Shown: one piece after another, positions 1 through 5,490 of the stretch | Layout of the letters: every line of letters begins with the position of its first letter | Position numbering within the stretch: position 1 is the stretch's first letter | Program-made: the position numbers and the translations under genes | Assembly: GCA_017621015.1 (NCBI GenBank) | Contig: JAGAUC010000204.1 | Coordinates: forward strand, 1-6,243 | Origin: Clostridia bacterium | GTDB lineage: Bacteria; Bacillota; Clostridia; Oscillospirales; CAG-272 | Direction: 5' to 3' | Length of the DNA: 6,243 bases | The notes under the pieces: model-generated | What the model was told of the DNA's origin: nothing | What the model saw: only the letters and a program-made list of their open reading frames with translations | The model's database searches: none

Positions 1-1044
1 AACCTTCGTGACGCTCTGTCCGAGGTTATCTACGACAGATTCTACGAGGATCCCACGCTCATCGCATACGGTGAGGACGTTCGTGACTGGGGTGGCGCAT
101 TCGCCGTTTACCGCGGTATGATGGATGCATTCCCCCACAGCCGTCTGTTTAACTCGCCCATCGCCGAGGCCGCTATCGTCGGTACGGCCGTTGGTTACGC
201 CGTTTCGGGCGGACGTGCTCTTATTGAGCTTATGTACGCTGACTTCATCGGTTGTGCCGGTGACGAGATCTTCAACCAGATGTCCAAGTGGCAGGCAATG
301 AGCGCAGGTATCCTCAAGATGCCCGTCGTTCTCCGTGTATCGGTTGGTTCCAAGTACGGTGCACAGCACAGCCAGGACTGGACCGCTCTTTGCGCACACA
401 TCCCCGGTCTTAAGGTTTGCTTCCCCGCAACGCCTTGGGAGGCTAAGGGTCTTATGGAGTCCGCTCTGAAGGGCACCGACCCCGTTGTCTTCTTTGAGAG
501 CCAGAGAATTTATGACGTCGGCGAGCAGTTCCACGAGGGTGGCGTTCCCGCTGAGCGTTATGAGATCGAATTCGGTGACACCAACAAGGTTCGTGACGGT
601 AAGGACGTTACCATTCTTACCATCGGTGCCGCTCTGTACCGCGCAGTCGACGCGGCAAAGCAGCTCTCCGAGAAGTACGGCATGGAGGCTGATATCATCA
701 ACATCCACTCGCTGGTTCCGCTGGATTACACCAAGATCATCGAGTCGGTTAAGAAGACCGGTCGCGTGGTTCTTGTTTCCGATGCTTGCGCTAGAGGCTC
801 GTTCATGAGTGACGTTGCTAAGAACATCACCGAGCTTTGCTTCGACGATCTGGATGCACCGCCTGTAGTAGTCGGCGCACGTAACTGGATCACTCCTCCC
901 TTTGAGTTTGACCAGTTCTTCTTCCCGCAGGCTTCCTGGATCCTTGACGCGATCCATGAAAAGCTGGTTCCGCTGCCCGGACACGTTGTGGAGGACGGCT
1001 GCACCGAGGCTGAGGCTATCCGCCGCGCACAGAAGGGTGTCTGA
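1..1044 (+). CDS. Thiamine-diphosphate-dependent 2-oxoacid dehydrogenase, E1 beta domain (5' partial)
   Basis: The frame is open from base 1 to the TGA at 1042-1044, giving 347 residues with the start outside the window. The protein matches the beta subunit (transketolase-like pyrimidine-binding domain plus C-terminal domain) of pyruvate, branched-chain or acetoin dehydrogenase E1, which decarboxylates a 2-oxoacid and passes the acyl group to the lipoyl E2 protein. Visible landmarks are IAYGEDV near residue 21, the NSPIAEAAIVGTAVGYA block (residues 51-67, where E56 is the expected thiamine-contacting glutamate), GAQHSQDW, PGLKVCFPATPWEAKGL and the C-terminal VVLVSDACARGSF strand. A separate beta subunit is about 325 residues, so this could be nearly complete or could be the second half of an alpha/beta fusion, as some Clostridia have; the window cannot decide. 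The 2-oxoacid substrate is not readable. Codon use is strongly biased (CTT, CGT, GGT, AAG), as in a highly expressed gene. Confidence 0.9.
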   Translation, partial: NLRDALSEVIYDRFYEDPTLIAYGEDVRDWGGAFAVYRGMMDAFPHSRLFNSPIAEAAIVGTAVGYAVSGGRALIELMYADFIGCAGDEIFNQMSKWQAMSAGILKMPVVLRVSVGSKYGAQHSQDWTALCAHIPGLKVCFPATPWEAKGLMESALKGTDPVVFFESQRIYDVGEQFHEGGVPAERYEIEFGDTNKVRDGKDVTILTIGAALYRAVDAAKQLSEKYGMEADIINIHSLVPLDYTKIIESVKKTGRVVLVSDACARGSFMSDVAKNITELCFDDLDAPPVVVGARNWITPPFEFDQFFFPQASWILDAIHEKLVPLPGHVVEDGCTEAEAIRRAQKGV

Positions 1045-1070
1045 TCCGGACGGGAACGGTCATTGTGTCT

Positions 1071-1703
1071 ATGCTTGATCTCAAGGTTACAAGAACCGCC
1101 AACGCGGGGGTTCTGCTGGAGATGGACGGCACCACGTTTTTGCTTGACGGCGTTTGTAAGCTGGTTTTCCCGTACCTCGGTACACCGGGAGCACTTCGCG
1201 AGCGCTTGACGGAAAACCCGCCCGACGTTCTGGCGTTTACCCACAAGCATGAGGACCATTGTGACGATTCCTACGTTCAACTTTATAGACAAAAGACTCT
1301 CAGGTCCGTTTACGGGCCTGAGAGCCTGCCTTTTTATGAGGTGGGAAACGGAATCGGGATGGCTCTCAGAGAAACGCGCCACATCGGAAAGAGTGATGCT
1401 CCTCACGTTAGCTACGCGATCATGGGAAGCTCCACGGTCTGGTTTATGGGAGACGCTTCGCCGCTTTCCCTTGAAAAAATGGTCGACCTGCCAAGACCCG
1501 ACCTGCTCATCGCGCCGTTTGCTTATGCCAACACGCCCTCCGCGTGGCGAAGGACAAAGGAGATTGGCGCATGGAAAATCCTGCTCGTGCATATGCCGCG
1601 AGAGGAGGATGACAGAGTCGGACTTTGGGATATGGTGAGAAGCACCGTGGGCGAGGATCCATCGCTTTTGATTCCCGATATGGGACAAACATACTGCTTT
1701 TAA
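1071..1703 (+). CDS. MBL-fold metallo-hydrolase
   Basis: A 210-residue small metallo-beta-lactamase-fold protein, probably cytosolic (no signal peptide or membrane segment). Counted from the ATG at 1071, the metal motif HxHxDH is H58-K-H60-E-D62-H63 after a hydrophobic strand (DVLAFTHKHEDH). Other likely ligands are H104 (ETRHIG), D128 (WFMGDAS) and H174 (LLVHMP), which complete a di-metal site. The pattern is closest to the small UlaG-like/Lactamase_B_2 type hydrolases; the substrate is unknown. The start is uncertain: a GTG at 1065 in the same frame would add two residues and has a weak GGGA upstream (1052-1055), while the ATG at 1071 has no good Shine-Dalgarno. The gene begins about 20-26 nt after the E1 beta stop, so it is probably co-transcribed with it and translationally linked. 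A strong hairpin lies inside the gene at 1297-1324. Confidence 0.85.
   Translation: MLDLKVTRTANAGVLLEMDGTTFLLDGVCKLVFPYLGTPGALRERLTENPPDVLAFTHKHEDHCDDSYVQLYRQKTLRSVYGPESLPFYEVGNGIGMALRETRHIGKSDAPHVSYAIMGSSTVWFMGDASPLSLEKMVDLPRPDLLIAPFAYANTPSAWRRTKEIGAWKILLVHMPREEDDRVGLWDMVRSTVGEDPSLLIPDMGQTYCF
1297..1324 (+). repeat. 12-bp hairpin inside the MBL-fold gene
   Basis: CTCTCAGGTCCG (1297-1308) pairs with CGGGCCTGAGAG (1313-1324) around a TTTA loop: 12 pairs, one of them U-G in plus-strand RNA. Five T residues follow at 1331-1335, six bases after the stem. On the minus strand the stem has one A-C mismatch but is followed almost at once by TCTTTTG, which is closer to an intrinsic terminator layout. 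It lies in coding sequence (TLRSVYGPES), so it may be fortuitous. Confidence 0.6.
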
Positions 1704-1708
1704 AAGGC

Positions 1709-1736
1709 AAAAAGGATGGGAGATCCCATCCTTTTT
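1709..1736. terminator. Bidirectional rho-independent terminator
   Basis: A stem GGATGGG (1714-1720) and CCCATCC (1725-1731) with a 4-nt loop is flanked by AAAAA (1709-1713) and TTTTT (1732-1736), so a U-tract follows the hairpin in either direction. It starts 5 bases after the TAA of the MBL-fold gene and 1 base after the stop of the convergent AAA+ gene. It therefore fits termination of both convergent transcripts. Confidence 0.92.
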
Positions 1737-1737
1737 C

Positions 1738-3120
1738 TTATGTGCGAATACCTCCAAGCTCAAGGATCAGCGCTTCACATTCGGGCTTTTCCATCGATTT
1801 TCGTTCGATCAACATGGGAACCAGCCTTTTGAGTAGGGTCTCGTTTTTTTCTACGATGGTCCTTGCCTTTTGATAACAGCTTTGCTTGATTTCTTCAAAC
1901 GTGTGATGTAGCCGTTCAATATGTTCCTTTGGATATGGGATATCTCTATACTCCATATCTGTAGAAAACAGATCGAGTCCGAGCATACCGCAATTTGATA
2001 TTTTGAGAAGAATGTCATCGACCAACCCCAAATTGACACTCAGATTGTTGTAGACCTTTTTGAAATAGAGCTCCTCCGCCGCATAGCCGACCAAAAGAGC
2101 TGTAACCGTTGCCAGATAGTCATTTTTACAGAAAAAGGTTTCTGCCGTCCGCTTCTTTTCCGCATAATCGTCGACATACTCGTCCTCGTAGTCATATTCG
2201 TCCTCATCGGTTTCCCATATGATTTTGTTAAGGAAGGAATTGCAGACCGTGGAGTCCTCAACATTCAGCACGTATCCGCTATTACTGTAGAGACGGCTTG
2301 CAATAAAGGAACCGATGTTTCTGACCGCATTTACCATATAAAACTGGTTGGAACGCTCGGTTGGAATATCCTCCTCTTTGATTTCGGTTATTTTTCTGCG
2401 TATCAGATCCTCGCAAACGCTATTGCTTTCGTCGGATTGCAGCAGACATTCGTTGATCAGGGTTTTAAGTGCGGCACAAGAAAAACCGACGCACAATCTG
2501 GATATGCTTTCAGCGGACAGTGCAAATTTCGCAGGGGAAGCATTCATATACATATGAAGGATTGCCGTTCTTGAGCTTTGGTCGGGAAGCCCGAGATGAA
2601 TCTTTTTGTCAAATCTTCCTGCCCGCGTTATGCTTGAGGGGAGAGCATGATAGTTGTTGCAGGTTGCCACGAAAACGATTTTGTTGCTTTTGTCCATGCC
2701 ATCGATTAGTGTGAGCAACTGGGCCAGAATGGTCTTGGAGCGGTCGGTGTAATATTCCTCATCCTCATTCGGCAAAAGCTTGTCCAACTCGTCAAAGAAG
2801 ATCATGGTCGGCTTTTTGCTGCCGGATCCCTTTAAAAATGCGGTTCGGATCTGTTTACAAATGTCCTTTTCGGAGGCGGACTCGGAGAGGTCAATTTTGA
2901 TATTACAGAGTAAACACTCGCGCGCTAAGATTTCAGCGAACAAGGATTTTCCTGTGCCGGCTTCTCCGTAAAAAATGATGCCCTTGGGCAGAGTGGCACC
3001 CTTCAGCTCATATTTCTTTCTGTGATTGAAGATCTCAACCAGATTTTGAAGCTCCTCCTTTTCCTTTTCATATCCTGCGATCTTGTCAAATGCATTCATA
3101 GCGTGTTCGCCCCGCCGCAT
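1738..3120 (-). CDS. Soluble FtsH-like AAA+ ATPase with degenerate (inactive) M41 peptidase domain
   Basis: A 460-residue protein with the cytosolic layout of FtsH but without its N-terminal membrane helices. The AAA+ module has Walker A GEAGTGKS (52-59), Walker B MIFFDELD (D110, E111), a sensor-1 asparagine in VATCNN (about N155) and the second-region-of-homology RAGRFD with R166 and R169 as probable arginine fingers. The C-terminal half follows the M41 domain: GYAAEEL (345-351, for FtsH GGRAAEE), VDDILLKISNCGMLG (367-381) and YQKARTIVEKNETLLKRL (416-433). The HEAGH metalloprotease motif aligns with RNIGS (267-271) and the third zinc-ligand aspartate with N359, so proteolysis is not expected. 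The aromatic pore-loop motif is also not recognisable, and an acidic stretch fills 302-321. ATP hydrolysis looks possible; remodelling, scaffolding or sensing is inferred. The start at 3118-3120 has AGGAGG (3131-3136) 10 nt upstream. Longer in-frame starts at 3183 and 3156 fall on the promoter. The gene is more AT-rich than its neighbours. Confidence 0.85.
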   Translation of the reverse strand: MRRGEHAMNAFDKIAGYEKEKEELQNLVEIFNHRKKYELKGATLPKGIIFYGEAGTGKSLFAEILARECLLCNIKIDLSESASEKDICKQIRTAFLKGSGSKKPTMIFFDELDKLLPNEDEEYYTDRSKTILAQLLTLIDGMDKSNKIVFVATCNNYHALPSSITRAGRFDKKIHLGLPDQSSRTAILHMYMNASPAKFALSAESISRLCVGFSCAALKTLINECLLQSDESNSVCEDLIRRKITEIKEEDIPTERSNQFYMVNAVRNIGSFIASRLYSNSGYVLNVEDSTVCNSFLNKIIWETDEDEYDYEDEYVDDYAEKKRTAETFFCKNDYLATVTALLVGYAAEELYFKKVYNNLSVNLGLVDDILLKISNCGMLGLDLFSTDMEYRDIPYPKEHIERLHHTFEEIKQSCYQKARTIVEKNETLLKRLVPMLIERKSMEKPECEALILELGGIRT

Positions 3121-3130
3121 CGCAGGGCTT

Positions 3131-3136
3131 CCTCCT
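3131..3136 (-). promoter_or_regulatory. Ribosome binding site fixing the AAA+ gene start
   Basis: The minus strand reads AAAAAGGAGG over 3140-3131, followed by a 10-nt spacer and the ATG at 3120-3118. It supports this start over a later in-frame ATG at 3097-3099, which has only a weak GGGG-containing stretch upstream, and over earlier ATGs that lie in the promoter. Confidence 0.75.
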
Positions 3137-3154
3137 TTTTCGTTTGTTGCCTCC

Positions 3155-3183
3155 ATTATACTGCGAAAAATTGGGGGTATCAA
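3155..3183 (-). promoter_or_regulatory. Sigma-A-type promoter for the AAA+ gene
   Basis: On the minus strand a -35 box TTGATA (3183-3178), a 17-bp spacer and a perfect -10 box TATAAT (3160-3155) are present. Transcription should begin near 3148, giving a leader of about 28 nt that contains the AGGAGG site. One copy of the TTGGCAGA repeat (3184-3191) abuts the -35 box, as a regulator site would. Confidence 0.82.
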
Positions 3184-3213
3184 TTGGCAGATTTAAAAAT
3201 ATTATTGACCACT
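3184..3213 (+). promoter_or_regulatory. Operator-like repeat, copy 1 (TTGGCAGA-n14-TGACCACT)
   Basis: TTGGCAGA (3184-3191) and TGACCACT (3206-3213) are separated by 14 AT-rich bases. The same two 8-mers recur, in the same order and orientation, at 3238-3268. This copy touches the -35 box of the minus-strand AAA+ promoter. It is a candidate binding site for the neighbouring RHH-WYL regulator; that assignment is inference. Confidence 0.6.
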
Positions 3214-3218
3214 AAAAA

Positions 3219-3243
3219 TGCCAAAAAATATGGTTTTTTGGCA
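3219..3243. repeat. 25-bp perfect palindrome between the divergent promoters
   Basis: TGCCAAAAAA (3219-3228) is the exact reverse complement of TTTTTTGGCA (3234-3243), with TATGG as the 5-nt centre. It lies upstream of both predicted transcription starts, so neither promoter would transcribe it as a hairpin; a DNA-level operator is more likely than a terminator. Its right arm overlaps the TTGGCAGA of repeat copy 2. Confidence 0.8.
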
Positions 3244-3268
3244 GAAAAACACTTGACATATGACCACT
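3238..3268 (+). promoter_or_regulatory. Operator-like repeat, copy 2 (TTGGCAGA-n15-TGACCACT)
   Basis: TTGGCAGA (3238-3245) and TGACCACT (3261-3268) repeat the elements of copy 1 at distances of 54 and 55 bp, close to five helical turns, so both copies would lie on about the same face of the DNA. This copy spans the -35 box and part of the spacer of the plus-strand regulator promoter, where binding would be expected to repress. Confidence 0.6.
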
Positions 3269-3281
3269 TTTCGTGTACTAT
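3253..3281 (+). promoter_or_regulatory. Sigma-A-type promoter for the RHH-WYL regulator gene
   Basis: A consensus -35 box TTGACA (3253-3258), a 17-bp spacer and a -10 box TACTAT (3276-3281) precede the regulator gene. The expected start near 3288 leaves a leader of only about 14 nt, so the GAGGTG ribosome binding site (3290-3295) would sit at the very 5' end of the mRNA. The promoter runs away from the AAA+ promoter; the two -35 boxes are about 70 bp apart. Confidence 0.85.
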
Positions 3282-3301
3282 AGAGATAAGAGGTGATGAA
3301 C

Positions 3302-4297
3302 ATGAACGAAAAGATCAAGGTAAGCGTCCCCGTCAGCATTCGAGAACTTCTGTGCAAGGACGCGGAGGATTTCCGCATATGGAAGCCGAGCGGAGAGGCC
3401 AACGTAAACGCCTTCATCAACCTTTTGGTTATGAATTATTACGAGGAATTTGCCGCCGATGAGGATGCCCTTCGGGACAAGATCGAAAAGGCGCTTTCCT
3501 CCATTCCCGAGAAATATGCAAAAGTCGCGTTCGACGAGGTGCTTCGGGCAATCACCTCGCGCGAGCGGGAGGGGCACGCGAGGGAAAAGAGCGTGGCCAT
3601 TTCCTTTAAGCCGACAAAGCTCACGGAAGGCGTTTTTCTTCATATTGAAAACGTGCTCTTGCGAAACGATACGCTTTCCTCCTTTTACCGCAAGCTGTTT
3701 GTTTCCTACGCACAAAAAACCAAAAACGAAAGAGAAAAGATCATACATAGACAAAACTATGAGCTTTTGTACCGTGCGATCAGCCGAGGACAGCAGGTCT
3801 GTCTTTCGCTGGAGAACGAAAAAATATACGGCGGCGTTTCGGTATACGCCATTGCGCCGGCGCGTGACGAGCTGTTCAATTATGCGCTTGTCTTCAGTGA
3901 TGGGAAAAACCGAACCATCCGCCTGTCCAAAATCAAAACCGTTTCCTTGCTTGCCGACGCGGCGGACATTCCCGAGGAGAGCCGCAGGCTGTTTGATCGC
4001 CAGATCGTGTGCGGGGCCCAGTATCCCATTTACGCGACCGATGACAAGCCCATTCGCGTTCAGCTGAGTGAAAAGGGCAAGGAGCTGTTCAACAAGATCT
4101 ATCTTTACAGACCGATCCCCACCAAGATCGAGGGGGACGTCTATACCTTTGAGTGCTCGGCCAACCAGGTGCTGTATTATTTTGAACGCTTCGGCGCGGA
4201 GGCACTCATTCTCTCGCCGAAGAAGCTGGGCATCTTTATGCGGAATTACTATCATTTTGCACTCAAAAAATACCGTACGGTCTACAATAAGGACTGA
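3302..4297 (+). CDS. RHH-WYL transcriptional regulator
   Basis: A 331-residue WYL-domain protein. Residues 4-49 look like a ribbon-helix-helix DNA-binding unit: a short beta strand (KIKVSVP) then two helices, the second being NVNAFINLLVMNYYEEF. A middle region (about 97-150, SFKPTKLTEGVF ... SSFYRKLFVSYAQKTKNEREKII) leads into a WYL domain at about 153-217, where NYA (193-195) takes the place of the W-Y-L residues and TIRLSKIKTV forms the last strand. The C-terminal part (250-320; FERFGAEALILSPKKLG) is WCX-like. WYL domains are generally taken to sense ligands or nucleic acid and to switch a DNA-binding or effector domain. The start at 3302 has GAGGTG (3290-3295) at a 6-nt spacing; GTG 3293 and ATG 3296 overlap or abut that site. 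Divergent promoters and repeats upstream suggest control of itself and of the AAA+ gene. The layout recalls the WYL1 accessory proteins of Ruminococcus Cas13d loci, but no CRISPR element is present here. Confidence 0.82.
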   Translation: MNEKIKVSVPVSIRELLCKDAEDFRIWKPSGEANVNAFINLLVMNYYEEFAADEDALRDKIEKALSSIPEKYAKVAFDEVLRAITSREREGHAREKSVAISFKPTKLTEGVFLHIENVLLRNDTLSSFYRKLFVSYAQKTKNEREKIIHRQNYELLYRAISRGQQVCLSLENEKIYGGVSVYAIAPARDELFNYALVFSDGKNRTIRLSKIKTVSLLADAADIPEESRRLFDRQIVCGAQYPIYATDDKPIRVQLSEKGKELFNKIYLYRPIPTKIEGDVYTFECSANQVLYYFERFGAEALILSPKKLGIFMRNYYHFALKKYRTVYNKD

Positions 4298-4326
4298 TAC
4301 GCCCTCTGGAGAAAGGAAATAAGGCT

Positions 4327-4857
4327 ATGAATTTTACAGAAATTGCACAAACCAGACAGTCCTGCCGAAGCTACGATCCCTCGCGTGAGGTGGAAGGGGA
4401 GAAGCTTGACGCCATCCTTGCCGCCGCACGCCTTTCCCCCTCGGCCTGCAACGGACAGCCCTATCACATTACCGTGTGCAAGGGTGAGATCGCCAAAAAG
4501 GTGGCCGAGGCCACCAAGGATATGGGCATCAATGCCTTTGCACCCGATGCACCGATCTTGCTTGTCATCTCGGAGAAGCCATACGTGGCCAAGGCGGCGC
4601 TGGGTGCCAGACTCAAAAAGAACGACTACCGCTCAATCGATATCGGCATCCTTTCCGCCTACATTACCGCCGAGGCAACCGTGCAGGGGCTTGGAAGCTG
4701 CATTCTCGGGTGGCTGAACGAGGCACAGATCCGCGAGCTTTGTGGACTTGACGGTGCGGTGCGCCTGGTGATCACGCTTGGATACGCCAAGGAGGGCGAC
4801 CCTCTCCGTCAGAAAAAGCGGAAAGAGCTTGACGAGCTTGTCCGCGTGATCGGATAA
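4327..4857 (+). CDS. Nitroreductase family protein (FMN-dependent)
   Basis: A 176-residue cytosolic flavoprotein of the nitroreductase fold, which uses NAD(P)H and bound FMN to reduce nitro, quinone or other electron-poor compounds; the true substrate is unknown. The N-terminal TRQSCRSYDP (9-18) holds the FMN-phosphate arginines. SPSACNGQP (38-46) is the conserved SPS.xN.QP FMN-binding loop. DIGILSAYITAEATVQGLGSCILGWL (105-130) is the core helix and the glycine-rich segment over the flavin. LVITLGYAKEGD (147-158) is the usual late strand. It is a little shorter than the common 200-220 residues, in line with compact clostridial members. AAGGA at 4313-4317 precedes the ATG by 9 nt. It begins 29 nt after the regulator stop with no promoter or terminator visible between them, so co-transcription is likely. 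Confidence 0.88.
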   Translation: MNFTEIAQTRQSCRSYDPSREVEGEKLDAILAAARLSPSACNGQPYHITVCKGEIAKKVAEATKDMGINAFAPDAPILLVISEKPYVAKAALGARLKKNDYRSIDIGILSAYITAEATVQGLGSCILGWLNEAQIRELCGLDGAVRLVITLGYAKEGDPLRQKKRKELDELVRVIG

Positions 4858-4869
4858 AAGGAGGCAGAA

Positions 4870-5472
4870 ATGACAGAGCTGGAAAAGATCGCGTATGCGA
4901 AATCCTTTATTGACAGCTTGGCAAACGGCATTAACCCTCTGAGCGGCGCTCCCGTGCCGGAGGATGACCTTGTCAACAACATTCGTATCTCCCGCTGCCT
5001 TTTCTACGTTTCGGGCATCCTTCAAAGCGTGATCGCACACGGTGGGGATCCAAAGCCCAGAAGCAAAAAGGTAAAAGGGCGTCCGTTTTCCATTCTGCCC
5101 GAGCAGCTTGAGGGGTATGTATGCAGTACGGAGCCCATCTCGGCAACCGCTGTTTGCCGAAAGCTCAATTGGTTGGTTCCCGAAGTAAAGGACAAGGTCA
5201 TGAAGGGCATGACGGCGCGCCATATGATCGCTTGGCTTGAGAGCCTTGACCTGGTGGAGCGCCGAGAGCTTTCGGACGGGATACAGAGAAACTTTGCCAC
5301 TCCGGCCGGCGAGGGGATCGGCCTTAAAAACGTGACCAGATACGGCTATGGCGGAAAGCACTATCTGCTTCTCTTTTCGGAGCAGGCACAGCAGTTTGTG
5401 ATCGACAACATCGACGCCCTCTCGGCGTTCGAGCTGGCGGAAAAGCTGCCGGAGGCATCCGAGGAGGACTGA
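4870..5472 (+). CDS. Hypothetical protein with possible winged-helix-like C-terminal region
   Basis: The 200-residue product is not one I can assign to a named family. The N-terminal part (1-60) looks helical, with MTELEKIAYAKSFIDSLANG, then a PVPEDDLVNNIRISRCLFYVS segment that has the look of a conserved motif. A basic linker follows (PKPRSKKVKGRPF, 61-73). Residues 114-150 (MTARHMIAWLESLDLVERRE ... FATPAGEGIGL) resemble a helix plus wing of a winged-helix fold, and the end (GGKHYLLLFSEQAQQFVIDNID) is strand then helix. A DNA- or nucleic-acid-related role is conceivable but not shown. There is no signal peptide, membrane helix or cysteine metal cluster. AAGGAGG (4858-4864) begins right after the nitroreductase stop and lies 5 nt before the ATG, the strongest ribosome binding site of the cluster. 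The 12-nt gap to the gene before implies one transcript. Confidence 0.78.
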   Translation: MTELEKIAYAKSFIDSLANGINPLSGAPVPEDDLVNNIRISRCLFYVSGILQSVIAHGGDPKPRSKKVKGRPFSILPEQLEGYVCSTEPISATAVCRKLNWLVPEVKDKVMKGMTARHMIAWLESLDLVERRELSDGIQRNFATPAGEGIGLKNVTRYGYGGKHYLLLFSEQAQQFVIDNIDALSAFELAEKLPEASEED

Positions 5473-5490
5473 GAGCAAAACGGAGGACCT

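Noticed and set aside
726..1763. Long minus-strand open frame (345 codons) across the E1 and MBL genes
   Set aside because: It would cross the bidirectional terminator and overlaps two clear plus-strand families. Its translation shows no domain features.
3121..3183. A 21-residue longer N-terminus for the AAA+ ATPase starting at 3183
   Set aside because: That ATG falls on the -35 box and the next one (3154-3156) on the -10 box, so they would not be in the mRNA. The AGGAGG at 3131-3136 points to the ATG at 3118-3120.
3219..3243. The intergenic palindrome as a rho-independent terminator
   Set aside because: Both predicted promoters fire away from it, so it should not be transcribed, and its stem is mainly A-T pairs.
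3278..4255. Long open frame on the minus strand (325 codons) across the WYL gene
   Set aside because: It lies wholly antisense to the well-supported regulator, its translation has no recognisable domain, and it would end within the WYL promoter region. It is an effect of GC-biased third positions.
3302..4297. The regulator as a Cas13d-associated WYL1 protein marking a type VI-D CRISPR locus
   Set aside because: The RHH-WYL layout is similar, but no repeat-spacer array, no Cas13-like HEPN protein (RxxxxH) and no cas gene is seen in the window. RHH-WYL proteins also occur widely outside CRISPR loci.
4298..4326. A promoter or terminator between the WYL and nitroreductase genes
   Set aside because: The 29-nt gap holds only an AAGGA ribosome binding site; no hairpin and no -35/-10 pair was found.
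4633..5478. Minus-strand open frame (281 codons) opposite the nitroreductase and hypothetical genes
   Set aside because: It is antisense to two genes that have strong ribosome binding sites and coherent protein sequence; no motif is visible in it.
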